Positions 22,333 to 34,868 of a stretch of DNA of 64,000 bases are shown one piece after another. The stretch is from NCBI GenBank assembly GCA_030015575.1, contig CM057338.1, positions 828,126,353 to 828,190,352 of the forward strand, written 5' to 3'. This DNA is from Agapanthus africanus (lineage: Eukaryota > Streptophyta > Magnoliopsida > Asparagales > Amaryllidaceae). The notes beneath the pieces were generated by a model. The model saw only the letters and a program-made list of their open reading frames with translations, made no database searches and was not told the origin of the DNA. Positions within the stretch are counted from its first letter, which is position 1. The number at the start of each line of letters is the position of its first letter. The position numbers and the translations under genes are program-made.

Positions 22333-22974
22333 ATCCATCCCCGAACTGGAACAAGTTCTTTCGAGTTCGTATATAACCATACGATGGAGTATCTAAATAA
22401 CTGTGGATCTTCGTAGTGATACGGGGTGTTCTGGAGAAATACAAAGGTGAAATAGGAGTGGCGATGAAATACTTTGTTTGGTCATGAATAGCAGTCGCAA
22501 TTTACTTTGCCCTCTTTCTAATCCCTTTATTTGTCTTTACTTATTACCTTCTGTATACCTCACTTAGGCTAATCGGTTTTCTTCATTCCCTACCTTTCGG
22601 CACCTGCCTATGGTTTGGATGAAGACTATCCAATTAGCATAATAGGTGTACCGTCCCAATCCAAGGAGCACTCGCAACCTGAGAGAAGGTAAAAGGAAAA
22701 GACAACTGAATAGTCATATTCATTTTCTCCAGAACTGGAAAGCATCATCGAATCTGGAAAAAGTTCCTTCGAGTTCTTATATAACTATACGGTGGTTTTA
22801 TCCAAATGAAGTGGATGTTTGTAGTAATACGAGGTGTTCTGGGAAGAAGGGTAAAAGTAGGAGTGGTAAAGAGGTGTGCAACTCTGACAATATAAAAGCC
22901 AGTGTTCTAAGAAGGTTCGGTCAACTTGGTTACCGAGTCATAGTCTAGGGCCGGGCCATAGTCGCTGTCAAAGA
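22333..22974 (-). other. X2 gag-position repeat unit, right part
   Basis: Continuation of 2941-3206 after removal of Y1. It matches X1 15960-16510 and X3 28760-28930 in reverse. No coding signal is seen. Confidence 0.75.
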
Positions 22975-23275
22975 GAGAGAGAAAAGAAACACTCTGCGTG
23001 CACTCTAACCTAGATAAGCATGGTTATCAATTTATCTAATCAGGAAATCTCCCACTGTATTCTCAAATTCTCCTCCAAACCCGAAAGAAGAATTAGTCGG
23101 GATCACCTGAGGAGTAAACCAACTCATCAGTGGGAATCGGGATCCAACTATCATTGCATGATAATGTGATGGAATCCACTCACGTTATCATACTCTAGAA
23201 GGTATGCGCATGCCTGACAAGTTTCAGTTTCTTTAGAAACTCCCGATGTGTGTTTTTACCCCAAGCGATTTATGA

Positions 23276-23473
23276 CCTTGACTTTGGCCAACAAATCATA
23301 AGCCGCAAGTCAAGTTCTACCCGTCATTGTCCTGATTGATTTAGACCCACCCGTACACACCCTTGACTTTGGCCAACAAAGTGGTATGACTGTCTTAAAC
23401 CAATGCATCTATCTATGCAACGGACAAGCAACACACAGCTACCGCACACGATGCCTTGACTTTGGCCAACAAA
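23276..23473 (-). repeat. Triplicated leader motif of X2 (core AAAG)
   Basis: CCTTGACTTTGGCCAACAAA is identical in all three copies (sense strand TTGGCCAAAGTCAAGG). The spacing of 85 and 93 nt mirrors the other elements. Confidence 0.95.
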
Positions 23474-24291
23474 CACCGCACGAATACTATGCGCTACTTA
23501 TCAGAAATAACGGAGGGCTATGGCTGATTTTTGGTGAAAAACCTTTAACGTAATGAACTTGATATCGTTGAAGGAATCGGATAGCTTTTTACAAATATAG
23601 TGGCAAAAACCTTTGCTAAAGAGGTCACTCCCGGTGAAGGGATCTCGGTTCTTTCCCCGTAGAATGAGGTGCAGGATATTCCAAACTGAATACTACGATG
23701 CAAAGCAAAAAGTAATCGACTATAGTGAAGTTATTACCCCGACGCAAACTTCTGCCAAAGGGGCCACTCCCGATGAAGGGATCTCGGCCCTTGCCTCATC
23801 GAATGAGGTGCAGGATATTCCAACTGAATACCACTGTGTAAAACAAAAGAAAACGTCCTTGTAATAACAGCTTTTAGAAAATGTTCCAACAACATCAAAC
23901 AGGTTTATTTTCTTTGCATTAATCTGAATCAACGCAATCCCATCAATTAATCCCACCAGAAAAGAACGAAAATAAAATGTACGTATATACCATCCGTATT
24001 CGCCACTGGGTCCCGTCATCACCCGTTAGGTTACTTAACTAACGACAGAGCGGGGACTGGACTAGCGCGGGTGTAAAACATATACAACATCTACTAGTAT
24101 ATATATATCAATATACAATAATCGCTCCAGGCGTGATAAATGCAACATCACAGAAAAGTAATAAGCATCACAGAACAATACAGATATCAGGGAGCCCCGG
24201 GTTTCTTTTGAGCCGCAACTGAAACCCGACGTTCCCGTGATCGTGTGGATAGCCTGTGAAATGAAAACTCAGATCCCTATGGGTGCAGCAA

Positions 24292-24296
24292 GTTAC
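24292..24296. repeat. Target-site duplication of X3, left copy (GTTAC)
   Basis: GTTAC is repeated at 33894-33898. Joining the sides gives GGGTGCAGCAAGTTACCCGC, which matches the intact leaders of Y2 (GGGTGCGGCAAACTACCCGC) and the other elements. Confidence 0.95.
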
Positions 24297-26398
24297 TGTT
24301 GGATATAGTGCCCTCAAAGTCAATTATTGGATCGCAGGTACGTGATTGCAATTATTGAGGAGGATCTATACCGGTAGGACCGTCTTACTCTAGATGATAA
24401 TATGCTATCTGGTTTACCTTTATCAGTCGTGTACAGATTCAGGTGACTGATCACTATTACACGTTGATAGAGCCCTTAGGATCTTGCTTGACTACCAACA
24501 GTATGATGGCGATCATATACGTGAGAGTTGGGTGGTCTATAAGCATATCCTTAATTGTGGTCCCTAGTCGTGGGAGTTTCGAGACAGGGCATCGATTCTC
24601 TGGAGTAGACTAGTGTATACAGTCGAGACCCTGACGAGGGGCGGTGGCCGGTCTCACAAGCCATTAGTGTCAGTTGGATCACCTAAGATGTATACAGGTG
24701 CTCATTGGATTATGAGTACACCGGACAGGACTCGCCGGGAACCTGCTAGTTGGTATTATACCTATCGTCAGATAGCAGTTCCCTGATGACATGTGTACAG
24801 GTTAGTCCATCGACCTGAGGTCGTCATTTGTCTCGTGTGATTTCCCACTGTGCTTTGATTTCTACCCTACCACGGCTCAAAAGAGTTGTGCAAACAGGTC
24901 TTTTTTAGGTACAGTCCCGAGCCACATGGAGGCAAGTGAGCGGATCGGAGGGGGATTCGTCTCTCCCGGTATTGGGGGTGAGATCGCGCTGTGTCTAGGA
25001 GAGCCATTACACATAGCCCTCGGCCGAGGCAGGAGATTTACCGGTAGGTACTCCAGTAGTATCTCAGGGTGTTTTTGGGCTACACTCCGACACGACTTAT
25101 ACCGCTATTGGGGGTCTGACGTTACCAGCCCCCTAGGCCGATATGCGATACTCATAGACGAACGGACCGGACTGTATATACATTGTCACTGTTAGGCTCA
25201 GTAGGGTTCCAGGATGAGTTCGCTCATCGGCTTCCTTTGAGGTCAGTGCATGGGCAGCCGTTACGCACAGCTAGTGCCGCTGACGGCTTGTGGTTAAACC
25301 TACTGCCAGGGTACTGATGAGTCATTAGAGTCCCCTACAGATAGTTTCCCAAGTTCGGGCGAAATGTTGTAGAGGCCGTATGGTTTTATGGCAGGGTTCG
25401 GAAAATGCACGTGCGTTTACGCACGTGTCATATTTCGGGCAGATAATACTGGTGGGCTTTGGTTTAAGCCGGATCCGAGTATTATACTGTCTAGATATAA
25501 TATCTTTGTCTCAGTTGCATTTGTATTCGGTCGTAATACAAATGCGGGTATGTTTATACTGTTACGGGGTTATCCTGAAATTCGTTTCGGGATCGCTTTT
25601 GGAAGTTGCCAGTTTCCAGTTTTCTATCACCCGTATTTTACATTCGGTTAAATACGGATTTATCTTTTCTTCATGAGGGTGAGTCATGAGGTGAGTCATG
25701 AGTGTGGAATGTTCAAGTATGGTGACTAGGTTAGTGACTCATTAGGTTGCATTAATGATTTGCTAGGTGTATTAGTGAGTCACCTTTACCATTAATGCAT
25801 TTTGTTTTTGCTTTGATATTTCTTCATGATAAGTATTGCTTATGGTCACCCCCTCTTTTCCTACACTCACCTCCCTCCTTCTATATATTGGCCGGCCCTC
25901 CCCTCCTCTTCTCACTCACTCACTTGGTTGAAAAGATTATGATAGATTTGTTCATGGAAATTTCGTATAGCTCAAATTCTTATCACCTGATTCCAAAAAG
26001 GGCAACTTCATTAACCGTTCGTCCATGGCTTTGGACGAAGTGAGACAAAGTGTTCTACTCATTCTCTACATCAATCTTGGTCATCTCTTTTAGCAAACTT
26101 GATGACCGAGTTGCCTCGGGTTAGAGGCGGGAGCCCGTTTAAAGATCCGTTGACGTGGTGCCACCTGGACGAGGAGATTGGAGATCGACGAGACCGGAGC
26201 AGCCGCAACAAAGCGTGGGATGATGGTTAAAGAACAAAGGACTCGGATCGTTCGGTATAACCTTTCTACCCTCTTTGTAGTTTGTTAGTTTAGCAATAAT
26301 GGTAGATCCGGGTTACAGTATACGATAGCGCCCGTTAAAAAGTTTTTGTTCCGCATTTGGCGTCTGTTAGACGGCCGGGGCACTACCGTAGACTTACA
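24297..26398 (+). repeat. X3 5' LTR
   Basis: The LTR is 2102 bp, TGTTGGATATAG ... GACTTACA. It has an 11-bp perfect hairpin at 25517-25545, a smaller one at 25375-25392, and a TATA-like CTATATATTGG at 25881-25891. Confidence 0.95.
25882..25889 (+). promoter_or_regulatory. Possible TATA box in X3 5' LTR
   Basis: TATATATT in CTTCTATATATTGGCCGG, followed about 30 bp on by a CT-rich stretch. It is repeated at 33377-33384 in the 3' LTR. The position fits an LTR promoter but transcription start is not shown. Confidence 0.45.
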
Positions 26399-26399
26399 G

Positions 26400-26412
26400 T
26401 AGTATCAGAGCC
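26400..26412 (+). other. X3 primer binding site (one mismatch)
   Basis: TAGTATCAGAGCC, one base after the LTR. The second base differs from the TGGTATCAGAGCC of X1 and X2. Confidence 0.88.
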
Positions 26413-26611
26413 TCGCCATTAAGCTTTACTAATTTGAGCTAACGCGTTTAAAACATCGATCGAACGGAATTTTGAAAACTACAATTTTTCTGTTCAAAGT
26501 TTCTGTCGATTTTAAAACAGGCCTAAAAATTATTTTGTGCATCACAGAAAATCGTGCAGGCATTTTTAAGAATTCTGGTGAAATTTGGTCAACTGAAGCT
26601 TCCTAAGCGCC

Positions 26612-26652
26612 GCGGAACCGCCGTGCAAACCCTAGTTTGGCCGAGGTTCCGC
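26612..26652 (+). other. X3 leader GC-rich hairpin
   Basis: GCGGAACC (26612-26619) pairs with GGTTCCGC (26645-26652), with an imperfect inner stem including AAAC/GTTT. It begins 213 nt after the LTR, in the same place as the X1 hairpin. Confidence 0.85.
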
Positions 26653-28198
26653 CGCTGTTTTGGAGCTATAGTAAACCATTTTTCTACAGTAGGTTCTTCT
26701 TGTAAAATTGTTGTTTATGGAATATTTCTTTTGGGCCCATATTTTTTTACTGTACTGCAGATGTACGTGGGGCCCACTTCGGGAAGTTTTGTCGATCGAA
26801 ATTTTTAACGTGTTAGTTTACAGTACTTATATTATATCTCCGACTGTGAATGTCATTCGAGCGGTAAACCGCGTCTAATTGCTATAGTTCTTTTAGACGA
26901 GTTTGCGAACGTGACATTCGCGTTGATGTTCTGTGTTGTGCTGTGATGTTGCGGATTTGTCGTGGTGGATAGCAGTGTGCAATGGTAGTGCAGTTTGGAT
27001 TTATTTGTACATTTGATATTGCGGGGCGAGCGTCCAACATGTGGACTGCCGTCACTGCCTGTTTGTATAATATTCTTTTAGGAAATGACCGGGCTGAGGT
27101 CGATGTACCCGTTGTACATATTTTTCATTTCTGTACTAGGTTTACCCCGCGACGGAGTGCACGGATAGCCGGATTCTGGAGGGCAACGGGTTCGCATCTC
27201 ATGGCTTTGAGAGGCAGAGGGACCTCACTTTAGAATTGGCAGACTATTCGCCGCACTCGTAGGGAGTACAGGTTGACCCAAGGAGGGGTGCTCAAGTTAC
27301 CGGATTCCGTGGAGTGCAGGGTGGTCCATTCACTTTGCTGTAGGGGTCTGCCTCACTTCAGGTTTTGGCGGGTAACTTGCCGCACCCGTAGGGGTCTACG
27401 TTTCATTGCACAGGCTATCCACACGACCAGGGGAACGTCGGGTTTCAGTAGCGGCTCTGTGAAACCCGGGGATCCCAGATTATCTGTATTGTTCTGTGAT
27501 GCTTATTACTTTTCTGTAATGTTACATATTATCACGCCTGGAGCGATTATTGTATATTAGTATATATACTAGTAGATGTTGTATATGTTTTACACCTGCG
27601 CTAGTCCAGTCTCCGTTCTGTCGTTAGTTAAGTAACCTAACGGGTGATGACGGGAACCAGTGACGAATGCGGATGGCATATACGTATATTTTATTTTCGT
27701 TCTTTTCTGGTGTGATTAATTGATGGGACTGCGTTGATTTTGATCAATGCAAAGGAAAACAAACCTGTTTGGATGTTGTTGGAACAGTTTTAAAAAGTGT
27801 TATTACAGAGACGTTTCCTTTTGTTTTGCATAGTGGTATTCGGTTGGAATATCCTGCACCTCATTCGACGAGGCAAGGGCCGATATCCCTTCACCGGGAG
27901 TGACCCCTTGGGCAGAAGTTTGCGTCAGGGTAATAACTTCACTATAGTCGATTACAAGTTGCTTTGCATCGCGGTATTCAGTTGGAATATCCTGCACCTC
28001 ATTCCACGAGGAAAGAGCCGAGATCCCTTCACCGGGAGTGACCTCTTTAGCAAAGGTTTTCGCTACTATATTTTTATAAAAAGCTATCAGGTTCCTTCAA
28101 CGATATCAAGTTCATTACGTTAAAGGTTTTTCGCCAAAAACCAGCTGTAGCCCTCCGTCATTTCTTTTGGGTATTTAGTAGTATTCAAGCTATGCATT

Positions 28199-28390
28199 TT
28201 GGCCAAAGTCAAGGCATAGTGTTTGGTAGCTGCTGGGTATTCATTTGTTGCATAGATAGATGAGTTGGTTTGGGACAGTCGTTCTGCCGATTGGCCAAAG
28301 TCAGGGGCATGTGCGGGTGGGTTCAAATTGACAAGATAACGACGGGAAGAACTTGGCATGTGACTTATGGCATTTTGGCCAAAGTCAAGG
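28199..28390 (+). repeat. Triplicated leader motif of X3 (core AAAG)
   Basis: TTGGCCAAAGTCAAGG occurs at 28199-28214 and 28375-28390, with one change (TCAGGG) at 28291-28306. Confidence 0.94.
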
Positions 28391-28699
28391 TCATAAGAGC
28401 ATGGGGCAAAAATCATATCGGGAGTTTCTAAAGAAACTGAAACTTGCCAAGTATGCGCATACATTCTGGAGTGTGATAACGTGAGTGGATTCCGTCACGT
28501 TATCATGTGATGAGAGTTGGATCTCGATTCCCACTGATGAGTTGGTTTACTCTTCGGGTGATCCCGATTGATTCTTCTTTCAGGTTTTGAGGAGAATTTG
28601 ATAGTACAGTGGGATGTTTCCTGATTAGATAAAGTGATAACCATTCTGATCTAGGTTAGAGTGCACGCAGAGTGTTTCTTTTCTCTCTCTCTTTGGCAG

Positions 28700-29499
28700 C
28701 GACAATTGACTGACCCTAGACTATGACTCAGTGACCAAGTTGACCGAACCTTCTTAAAATACTGGCTTTTGGATTGTCCGAGTTGCATAAGTCATTGCCA
28801 CTCCTTTTACCCTTTGCATTTCTCAGAACACCCCGTATTACTACGGACATCCACTTCCATTGGATAGATCCATCGTATGGTTATATACGAACTCGGAGGG
28901 ACTTCTTCGAGGATGGATCCAGTTTTAGGAGAAATAGAATTGGTTTATTCAGTTGTCTTTTATTATCACCTTCTCTCAGGTTTCGAGGGCTCCTTAGTTT
29001 AGGAGAGTACACATATTACGCTTATTGGATAGTCTTCTTCCAAACCATAGACAGGTGCCGGAAGGTAGGGAATGAAGAAAACCAATTAGCCTAAGTAGGG
29101 TGTGCAGAAGGTAATATGTAAAGACAAAATAAAGGGATTAGAAAGAGGGCAAAGTAAATTGCGACTGCTATTATTCACGACCAAACCGCATACTTCATCG
29201 CCACTCCTATTTCACCTTTGCTTTTTTCCCCAGTTCGGGAGAAATAGAATAAGGTATTATTCGGTTGTCTTTTATCATCACCTTCTCTCAAGTTATGAGT
29301 ACTCCTTGGTTTAGGAGAGTACACCTGTTATGCTTACTGAATAGTCTTCTTCCAAACCATAGGCTGGTGCCGAACGGTAGGGAAAGAAGAAAACCATTTA
29401 GCCTAAAAGGGGTGTACAGAAGGTAATGAATAAAGACAAATAAAGGGATTTGGAGAGGTGGCAAAGAGATATACGATTAAAGTCATGAATTAGATTATG
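28700..29499 (+). other. X3 gag-position tandem duplication, no gag
   Basis: Two copies of the unit seen in X1, the second with an internal deletion. GTCTTCTTCCAAACCATAG recurs at about 29030 and 29343. Short open frames (106 and 70 codons) do not correspond between copies and show no gag domain. Confidence 0.78.
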
Positions 29500-31815
29500 G
29501 AAGAGGCATTACTATGAATACCAGGATACCCCTACGAAACATTTTCATGTTTCAGTGCATTGTTAAAGGAAAACTGTTTTCCCGATTAGATACTTACTCT
29601 AGGGTATGTATTTACCAGGTTTCATTCTCATATCTGTATGGTTTTTACAGATGATGAGTGGGAGTAAGTTATTGGGAATTAGGTAATCATCCTCATTATA
29701 TCGGAATTCGTTGTAATTGGTGATATTTATGGAAATCGCCTGGGTACAGTTTTCAACCTACGATGCACAGGTTTTGAGTTATTCAACTCAGCGGACTTAT
29801 ACAGAGTATTGTATGTTGTCCAGTGTCCATCAGGACAAAGGGGTTGTTCCTCGTACTATGTTCTATTTACTTATGACTTCTCTAGTTTTTAGACAAGTGT
29901 TTCGTAGAAATACAAGGTCTAAGTTTTGAGAAGTTGTGGGTATAAGAATAAAGTAGAGAACCAGGTGTCGCAAGTATCGGGATTCTTCAAAGAGATCGAA
30001 GATGTAGATTCTTGTGATTGGTATTCAGTTAGTGTTTTTGAGAAATTTGTTTCTCTTTCAGGTTACTCATAATTGGATGAATTCATAAGTTGAGTAATGC
30101 TGATTAGCCTCTTTCCATTATGTTTATATGCACTGGAGACAGCTGCATGATTTGAATCTGGTTCCAATTAAATAAGTGCCAAAGTTTCTATATTGGATAT
30201 AGAATGGTTCATATCTTAACGATGTTAGGGTACGGTGAGTTGTCTAGCTTATGCTTAAAACCAGACTCTGGATAACTCAAGGTACGTTTCTGTAATGGCA
30301 GTTTGTGGGTTAACCCTGGCTATGACGAGGGTTGACTTTCTACCATTTGGAAGATCAATGGTGATATTATTCTTGACTCACCACCATTTTAGTAAAATGG
30401 ATTTTTTCAGAAAACAGTAGTGGGAGTATGGTAGAGCTGGAAGTGATTCCAGAACCGCAAACGATTACGGAAAATTTAATAGGACCTATATATTCAATTA
30501 GGTTTGACATTCCATTAGCCACTCCGCAGACATGGTGGGTAACCTTAAGCACCCGAGAGGTACTTCGGTAGCCTCAAGGACGGTGACAGTGAGGTTCTTG
30601 CTTACCCAGACTTGACACTACTGTTGTTCCAGACTATGAGACCCGGCAGGAGGTTAAGTATAGCGTTGTTCTAAACTAGCTTTAGAAGTGCACGTATATA
30701 TTATTCTGCCGGAGGGTTATTGTGGTCAGTAGGAGCAGCGGAAGCATAGTGGGCAAGTAGCTTATGTCTATTTATAGACTAGAGCAGTTATAGCGGAGAT
30801 AGATCATCTAATTTTTGATGTGACAGTCATAGATTTGACTTCATCAGAATAGGGGATGGATCTGTTAAGAAGGTAGTAGGGTGTGATGTCCTGGTATTTG
30901 GATGACATACACAGAGTAGGAAGTAAAATTCGTATACTACGATCGGTTGTACTGTGGTCGTCACACAGTTGTTTCTCCAGACAGGATATGGATATAATAT
31001 CTGACATTCTGATTTTTAGATCTATGGTTTTAGATCTAGATTTGGGTAGTTTCCCAATGTGGGTACTTTGACAGTATTATGATAGTTTTTGGAATAGATG
31101 ACTCCTGGCATGGTGGTGTACCTGCAGGTGATGGAGTCACCCTCTCTAAAGGTGTCTTACAGACTAAAGGGGAGAGGGATGTGCATGATTGGCAGATCAC
31201 TTGCTTAGGCAATTGAGTCTATCATGAGATGTCAAGTACCACACCAGATGTTGTTTTTGCACTAGATGCGATAAGTTTATATTAATCCAATCCTGGAGAA
31301 ACATAAGGAGGCGGTTTTAGAACATAAGTGGATGTTCTACCGATTTGATGACGGCAGCCTCCTTTGGGAGACGGTTATCATTCCAGGCTTCAAAGGTGAC
31401 ATAGATGACAGAGTGATTGTCAGAGTTATAGTTTTCCCTCTGACGAGGGACAGTATTATGGACAGGTGGTCTAAGAGGATACTGAGGGAGGCATGGTGCA
31501 GGATACTGATTAGGTTCAGTGATCGATACAGTCTAAGAAGTTTGGATTTGGAGTTCATTTATGAACTAGGTCCTATCAGATATCCAGACATATTCTAAGA
31601 CAGGTATTACTCAATTCGGGAGATGGCTTTCTCCGCGAACTTGAGATTAAGAGAGATATAGAAAGAAACATCAGGGCGGATCCACTCACTGAGGCTATTT
31701 CTCGAACACAATAGTTTTACGAACGAGCTTTGTGAAACTGATTAGTAGAGGAGTTGGGTGTTCGGCATCACACAGGCTGTGAGTATGCGACATCGCAATA
31801 ATTAGCCTTAAGTGC
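29500..31815 (+). pseudogene. X3 decayed copia pol
   Basis: Contains YLDDIHRVGS at 30895-30924, a reverse transcriptase catalytic motif, and an RNase H tail ADPLTEAISRT at 31676-31708 close to the polypurine tract. The 88-codon open frame 31332-31598 lies in the RNase H region. Compared with X1, a stretch of several hundred bases around 29740 is missing, removing part of the protease/integrase homology. Not functional. Confidence 0.75.
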
Positions 31816-31826
31816 AAGTGGGAGAT
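31816..31826 (+). other. X3 polypurine tract
   Basis: AAGTGGGAGAT immediately before the LTR's TGTTGG. Confidence 0.93.
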
Positions 31827-33893
31827 TGTTGGATATAGTGCCCTCAAAGTCAATTATTGGATCACAGGTACGTGATTGCAATGATTGAGGAGGACCTATA
31901 CTGGTAGGACCGTCTTACTCGAGATGATAGTATGCTATCTGGTTTACCTTTATCAGTCGTGTACAGGTTCAGGTGACTGATCACTATTACACGTTGATAG
32001 AGCCCTTAGGATCTTGCTTGACTACCAGTAGTATGAGGGCGATCATATACGTGAGAGCTGGAGTCTATAAGCATATCCTTAATTGTGGTCCCTAGTCGTG
32101 GGAGTTTCGAGACAGGGCATCGATTCTCCGAAGTAGACTAGTGTATACAGTTGAGACCCCGACAAGGGGCGGTGGCCGGTCTCACAAGCCACTGGTGTCA
32201 GTTGGATCACCTAAGATGTATACAGGTGCTCATTGGGTTATGAGTACACCGGACAGGACTCGCCGGGAACCTGCTAGTTGGTATTATACCTATCGTCAGA
32301 TAGCAGTTCCCTGGTGACATGCGTACAGGTTAGTTCATCGACCTGAGGTCGTCATTTTTCTAGTGTGAGTTCCCACTGTGCTTTGATTTCTACCCTACCA
32401 CGGCTCAAAGGAGTCGTGCAAACAGGTCTTTTTTGGGTACAGTCCCGAGCCACATGGAGGCAAGTGAGCGGATCGGCAGGGGATTCGTCTCTCCCGGTAT
32501 TGGGGGTGAGATCGCGCTATGTCTAGGAGAGCCATTACACATAGCCCTCGGCCGAGGCAGGAGATTTACTGGTAGGTACTCCAGTAGTATCTCAGGGTGT
32601 TTTTGGGCTACACTCCTACACGACTTATACCGCTATTGGGGGTCTGACGTTACCAGCCCCCTAGGCCGATATGCGATACTCATAGACGAATGGACCGGAC
32701 TGTATATACATTGTCACTGTTAGGCTCAGTAGGGTTCCGGGATGAGTTCGCGCATCAGCTTCCCTTGAGGTCAGTGCATGGGCAGCTGTTACGCACAGCT
32801 AGTGCCGCTGACGGCTTGTAGTTAAACCCACTGCCAGGGTACTGTCGAGTCATTAGAGTCCCCACAGATAGTTTCCCAAGTTCGGGCGAAACGTTGTAGA
32901 GGCCGTATGGTTTTATGGCAGGGTTCGGAAAATGCACGTGCGTTTACGCACGTGTCATATTTCGGGCAGATAATACTGGTGGGCTTTGGTTTAAGCCGGA
33001 TCCGAGTATTATACTGTGTAGATATAATATCTTTGTCTCATTTGTATTTGTATTCGGTCGTAATACAAATGCAGGTATGTTTATACTATTACGGGGTTAT
33101 CCTGAAATTCGTTTCGGGATCGCTTTTGGAAGTTGCCAGTTTCCTGTTTTCTATCACCCGTATTTTACATTCGGTTAAATACGGATTTATCTTTTCTTCA
33201 TGAGGGTGAGTCATGAGGTGAGTCATGAGTGTGGAATGTTCTAGTATGGTGACTAGGTTAGTGACTCATTAGGTTGCATTAATGATTTAATGCATTTTGT
33301 TTTTGCTTTGATATTTCTTCATGATAAGTATTGCTTATGGTCACCCCCTCTTTTCCTACACTCACCTCCCTCCTTCTATATATTGGCCGGCCCTCCCCTT
33401 CTCTTCTCACTCACTCACTTGGTTGAAAAGATTATGATAGATTTGTTCATGGAAATTTCATATAGCTTAAATTCTTATCACTCGATTCCAAAAAGGGCAA
33501 CTTCATTTACCGTTCGTCCATGGCTTTGGACGAAGTGAGACAAAGTGTTCTACTCATTCTTTACATAAATCTTGGTCATCTCTTTTAGTAAACTTGATGA
33601 CTGAGTTGCCTCGGGTCAGAGGCGGGAGCCCGTTTAAAGATCCGTTGACGTGGTGCCACCTGGACGAGGAGATAGGAGATCGACGAGACCGGAGCAGCCG
33701 CAACAAAGCGTGGGATGATGGTTAATGAACAAAGAACTCGGATCGTTCGGTATAACCTTTCTACCCTCTTTGTAGTTTGTTAGTTTAGTAATAATGGCAG
33801 ATCCGGGTTACAGTATACGATAGCGCCAGTTAAAAAGTTTTTGTTCCGCATTTGGCGTCTGTTAGACGGCCGGGGCGCTACCGTAGACTTACA
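31827..33893 (+). repeat. X3 3' LTR
   Basis: The LTR is 2067 bp. It differs from the 5' LTR by scattered substitutions and by a deletion of roughly 30 bp near 33285, where ATTAATGATTT joins AATGCATTTTG. The deletion is bounded by short ATTAAT repeats. Confidence 0.95.
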
Positions 33894-33898
33894 GTTAC

Positions 33899-34855
33899 CC
33901 GCCAAAACCAGAAGATAGGCAGCCCCCTTCATCAAAGTGAATAGACCACCCAACACTTCACGGAATCCGGTAACTTGAGCACCCCATCTTGGGTCAACCT
34001 GTACCCCCTACGAGTGCGGCGAATAGCCCGCCAATTCTAGAGTGAAGCCCACTCCGTCTCAAAGCCATGAGATGCGGGCCCGTTGCTTTCTAGAATCTGG
34101 CTATCCGTGCACTCCACCGTGGGGTAATCCTAGTACAGAAAATAAAATATGTACAACGGGTATATCGACCTCAACCCGGTCGTGCCCCAAAAGAATAATA
34201 TACAAACAGGAAGTGACGGCAGTCCACATGTCGGACGCTCGCCCCGCGATATCAAATGTACAAGTAAAACTAAACTGTACTATCATTGCACCAAGCTTTC
34301 CACCACGACAAATCCGCAACATCACAGCACAACACAGAACATCAACGCGAATGCCACGTTCACAAAACCCGTCTAAAAAAGCTATAGCAATTAGACGAGA
34401 TTTACCGCTCGAGTGATATTCACGGTTGCAGATATAAAGTAAGCACTGTGAACTAACGTATTTAAAATTCCGATCGACAAAATTTCCCGAAGTGGGCCCA
34501 AGTACAAATTCCAGTACTCAAAATAATCTGGGCCAAAACTAAATATTCCAGAAACTACAATTCCACATGAAAGACATGCAGAAGAAAAATGGTGCACTGA
34601 TGCCACAAATCTGCGGCGGAACCACGGCCAACATAGGGGTTGTGCGGCGGTTCCGCGACAGTCTTGTGGATTCAGTCGACCAAATTTCTACAGTAGTCTT
34701 AAAAAGGCCTGCACAATTTTTTGACATACCCAAAATAATTTTTAGACCACAAAAAAAATTCGACAGAAACTTTAGAACTGAAATTGCGGTTTTGGAAATT
34801 TTGTTCGATCGATCTTTTAAACACGTTAGAACAAGCTAGTAAAGGTTAATGGCGT
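33899..34855 (-). other. X2 leader, LTR-proximal part
   Basis: Continuation of the X2 leader after X3. It includes an imperfect GC-rich hairpin (34616-34656), 212 nt from the LTR. The plus-strand frame 34042-34416 is antisense to the leader and is not supported as a gene. Confidence 0.82.
34616..34656 (-). other. X2 leader GC-rich hairpin
   Basis: GCGGAACC (34616-34623) and GGTTCCGC (34649-34656) pair, with CAAC/GTTG inside. The position matches that in X1 and X3. Confidence 0.85.
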
Positions 34856-34868
34856 GGCTCTGATACCA
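34856..34868 (-). other. X2 primer binding site
   Basis: TGGTATCAGAGCC on the minus strand, directly adjoining the LTR. Confidence 0.94.

Larger units (their letters stand above)
22975..24296 (-). other. X2 leader, gag-proximal part
   Basis: Holds the splice-acceptor-like tract ending in CAG (22975-22977 on the minus strand), three identical leader motifs (23276-23295, 23361-23380, 23454-23473), the 137-bp tandem duplication (23600-23860) and the conserved block (23979-24070). It is interrupted at 24296 by X3. Confidence 0.82.
26413..28699 (+). other. X3 5' untranslated leader
   Basis: Contains an imperfect GC-rich hairpin (26612-26652), the conserved block (27597-27700), the tandem duplication (27815-28070), three leader motifs (28199-28390), and a pyrimidine tract ending TTGGCAG|CGAC (28697-28699). 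No gene is seen. Confidence 0.82.
24297..33893 (+). mobile_element. X3: full-length gag-less Ty1/copia element
   Basis: A plus-strand element of 9597 bp with both LTRs (24297-26398 and 31827-33893), primer site, leader, polypurine tract and a perfect GTTAC duplication. It is inserted in the leader of X2. Gag is replaced by the duplicated non-coding unit and pol is decayed, so movement would have needed proteins in trans. It is the best structural reference for the X family in this window. Confidence 0.95.

Noticed and set aside
34042..34416. Plus-strand 124-codon frame
   Set aside because: It is antisense to the X2 leader, with counterparts broken in other leaders and no domain.
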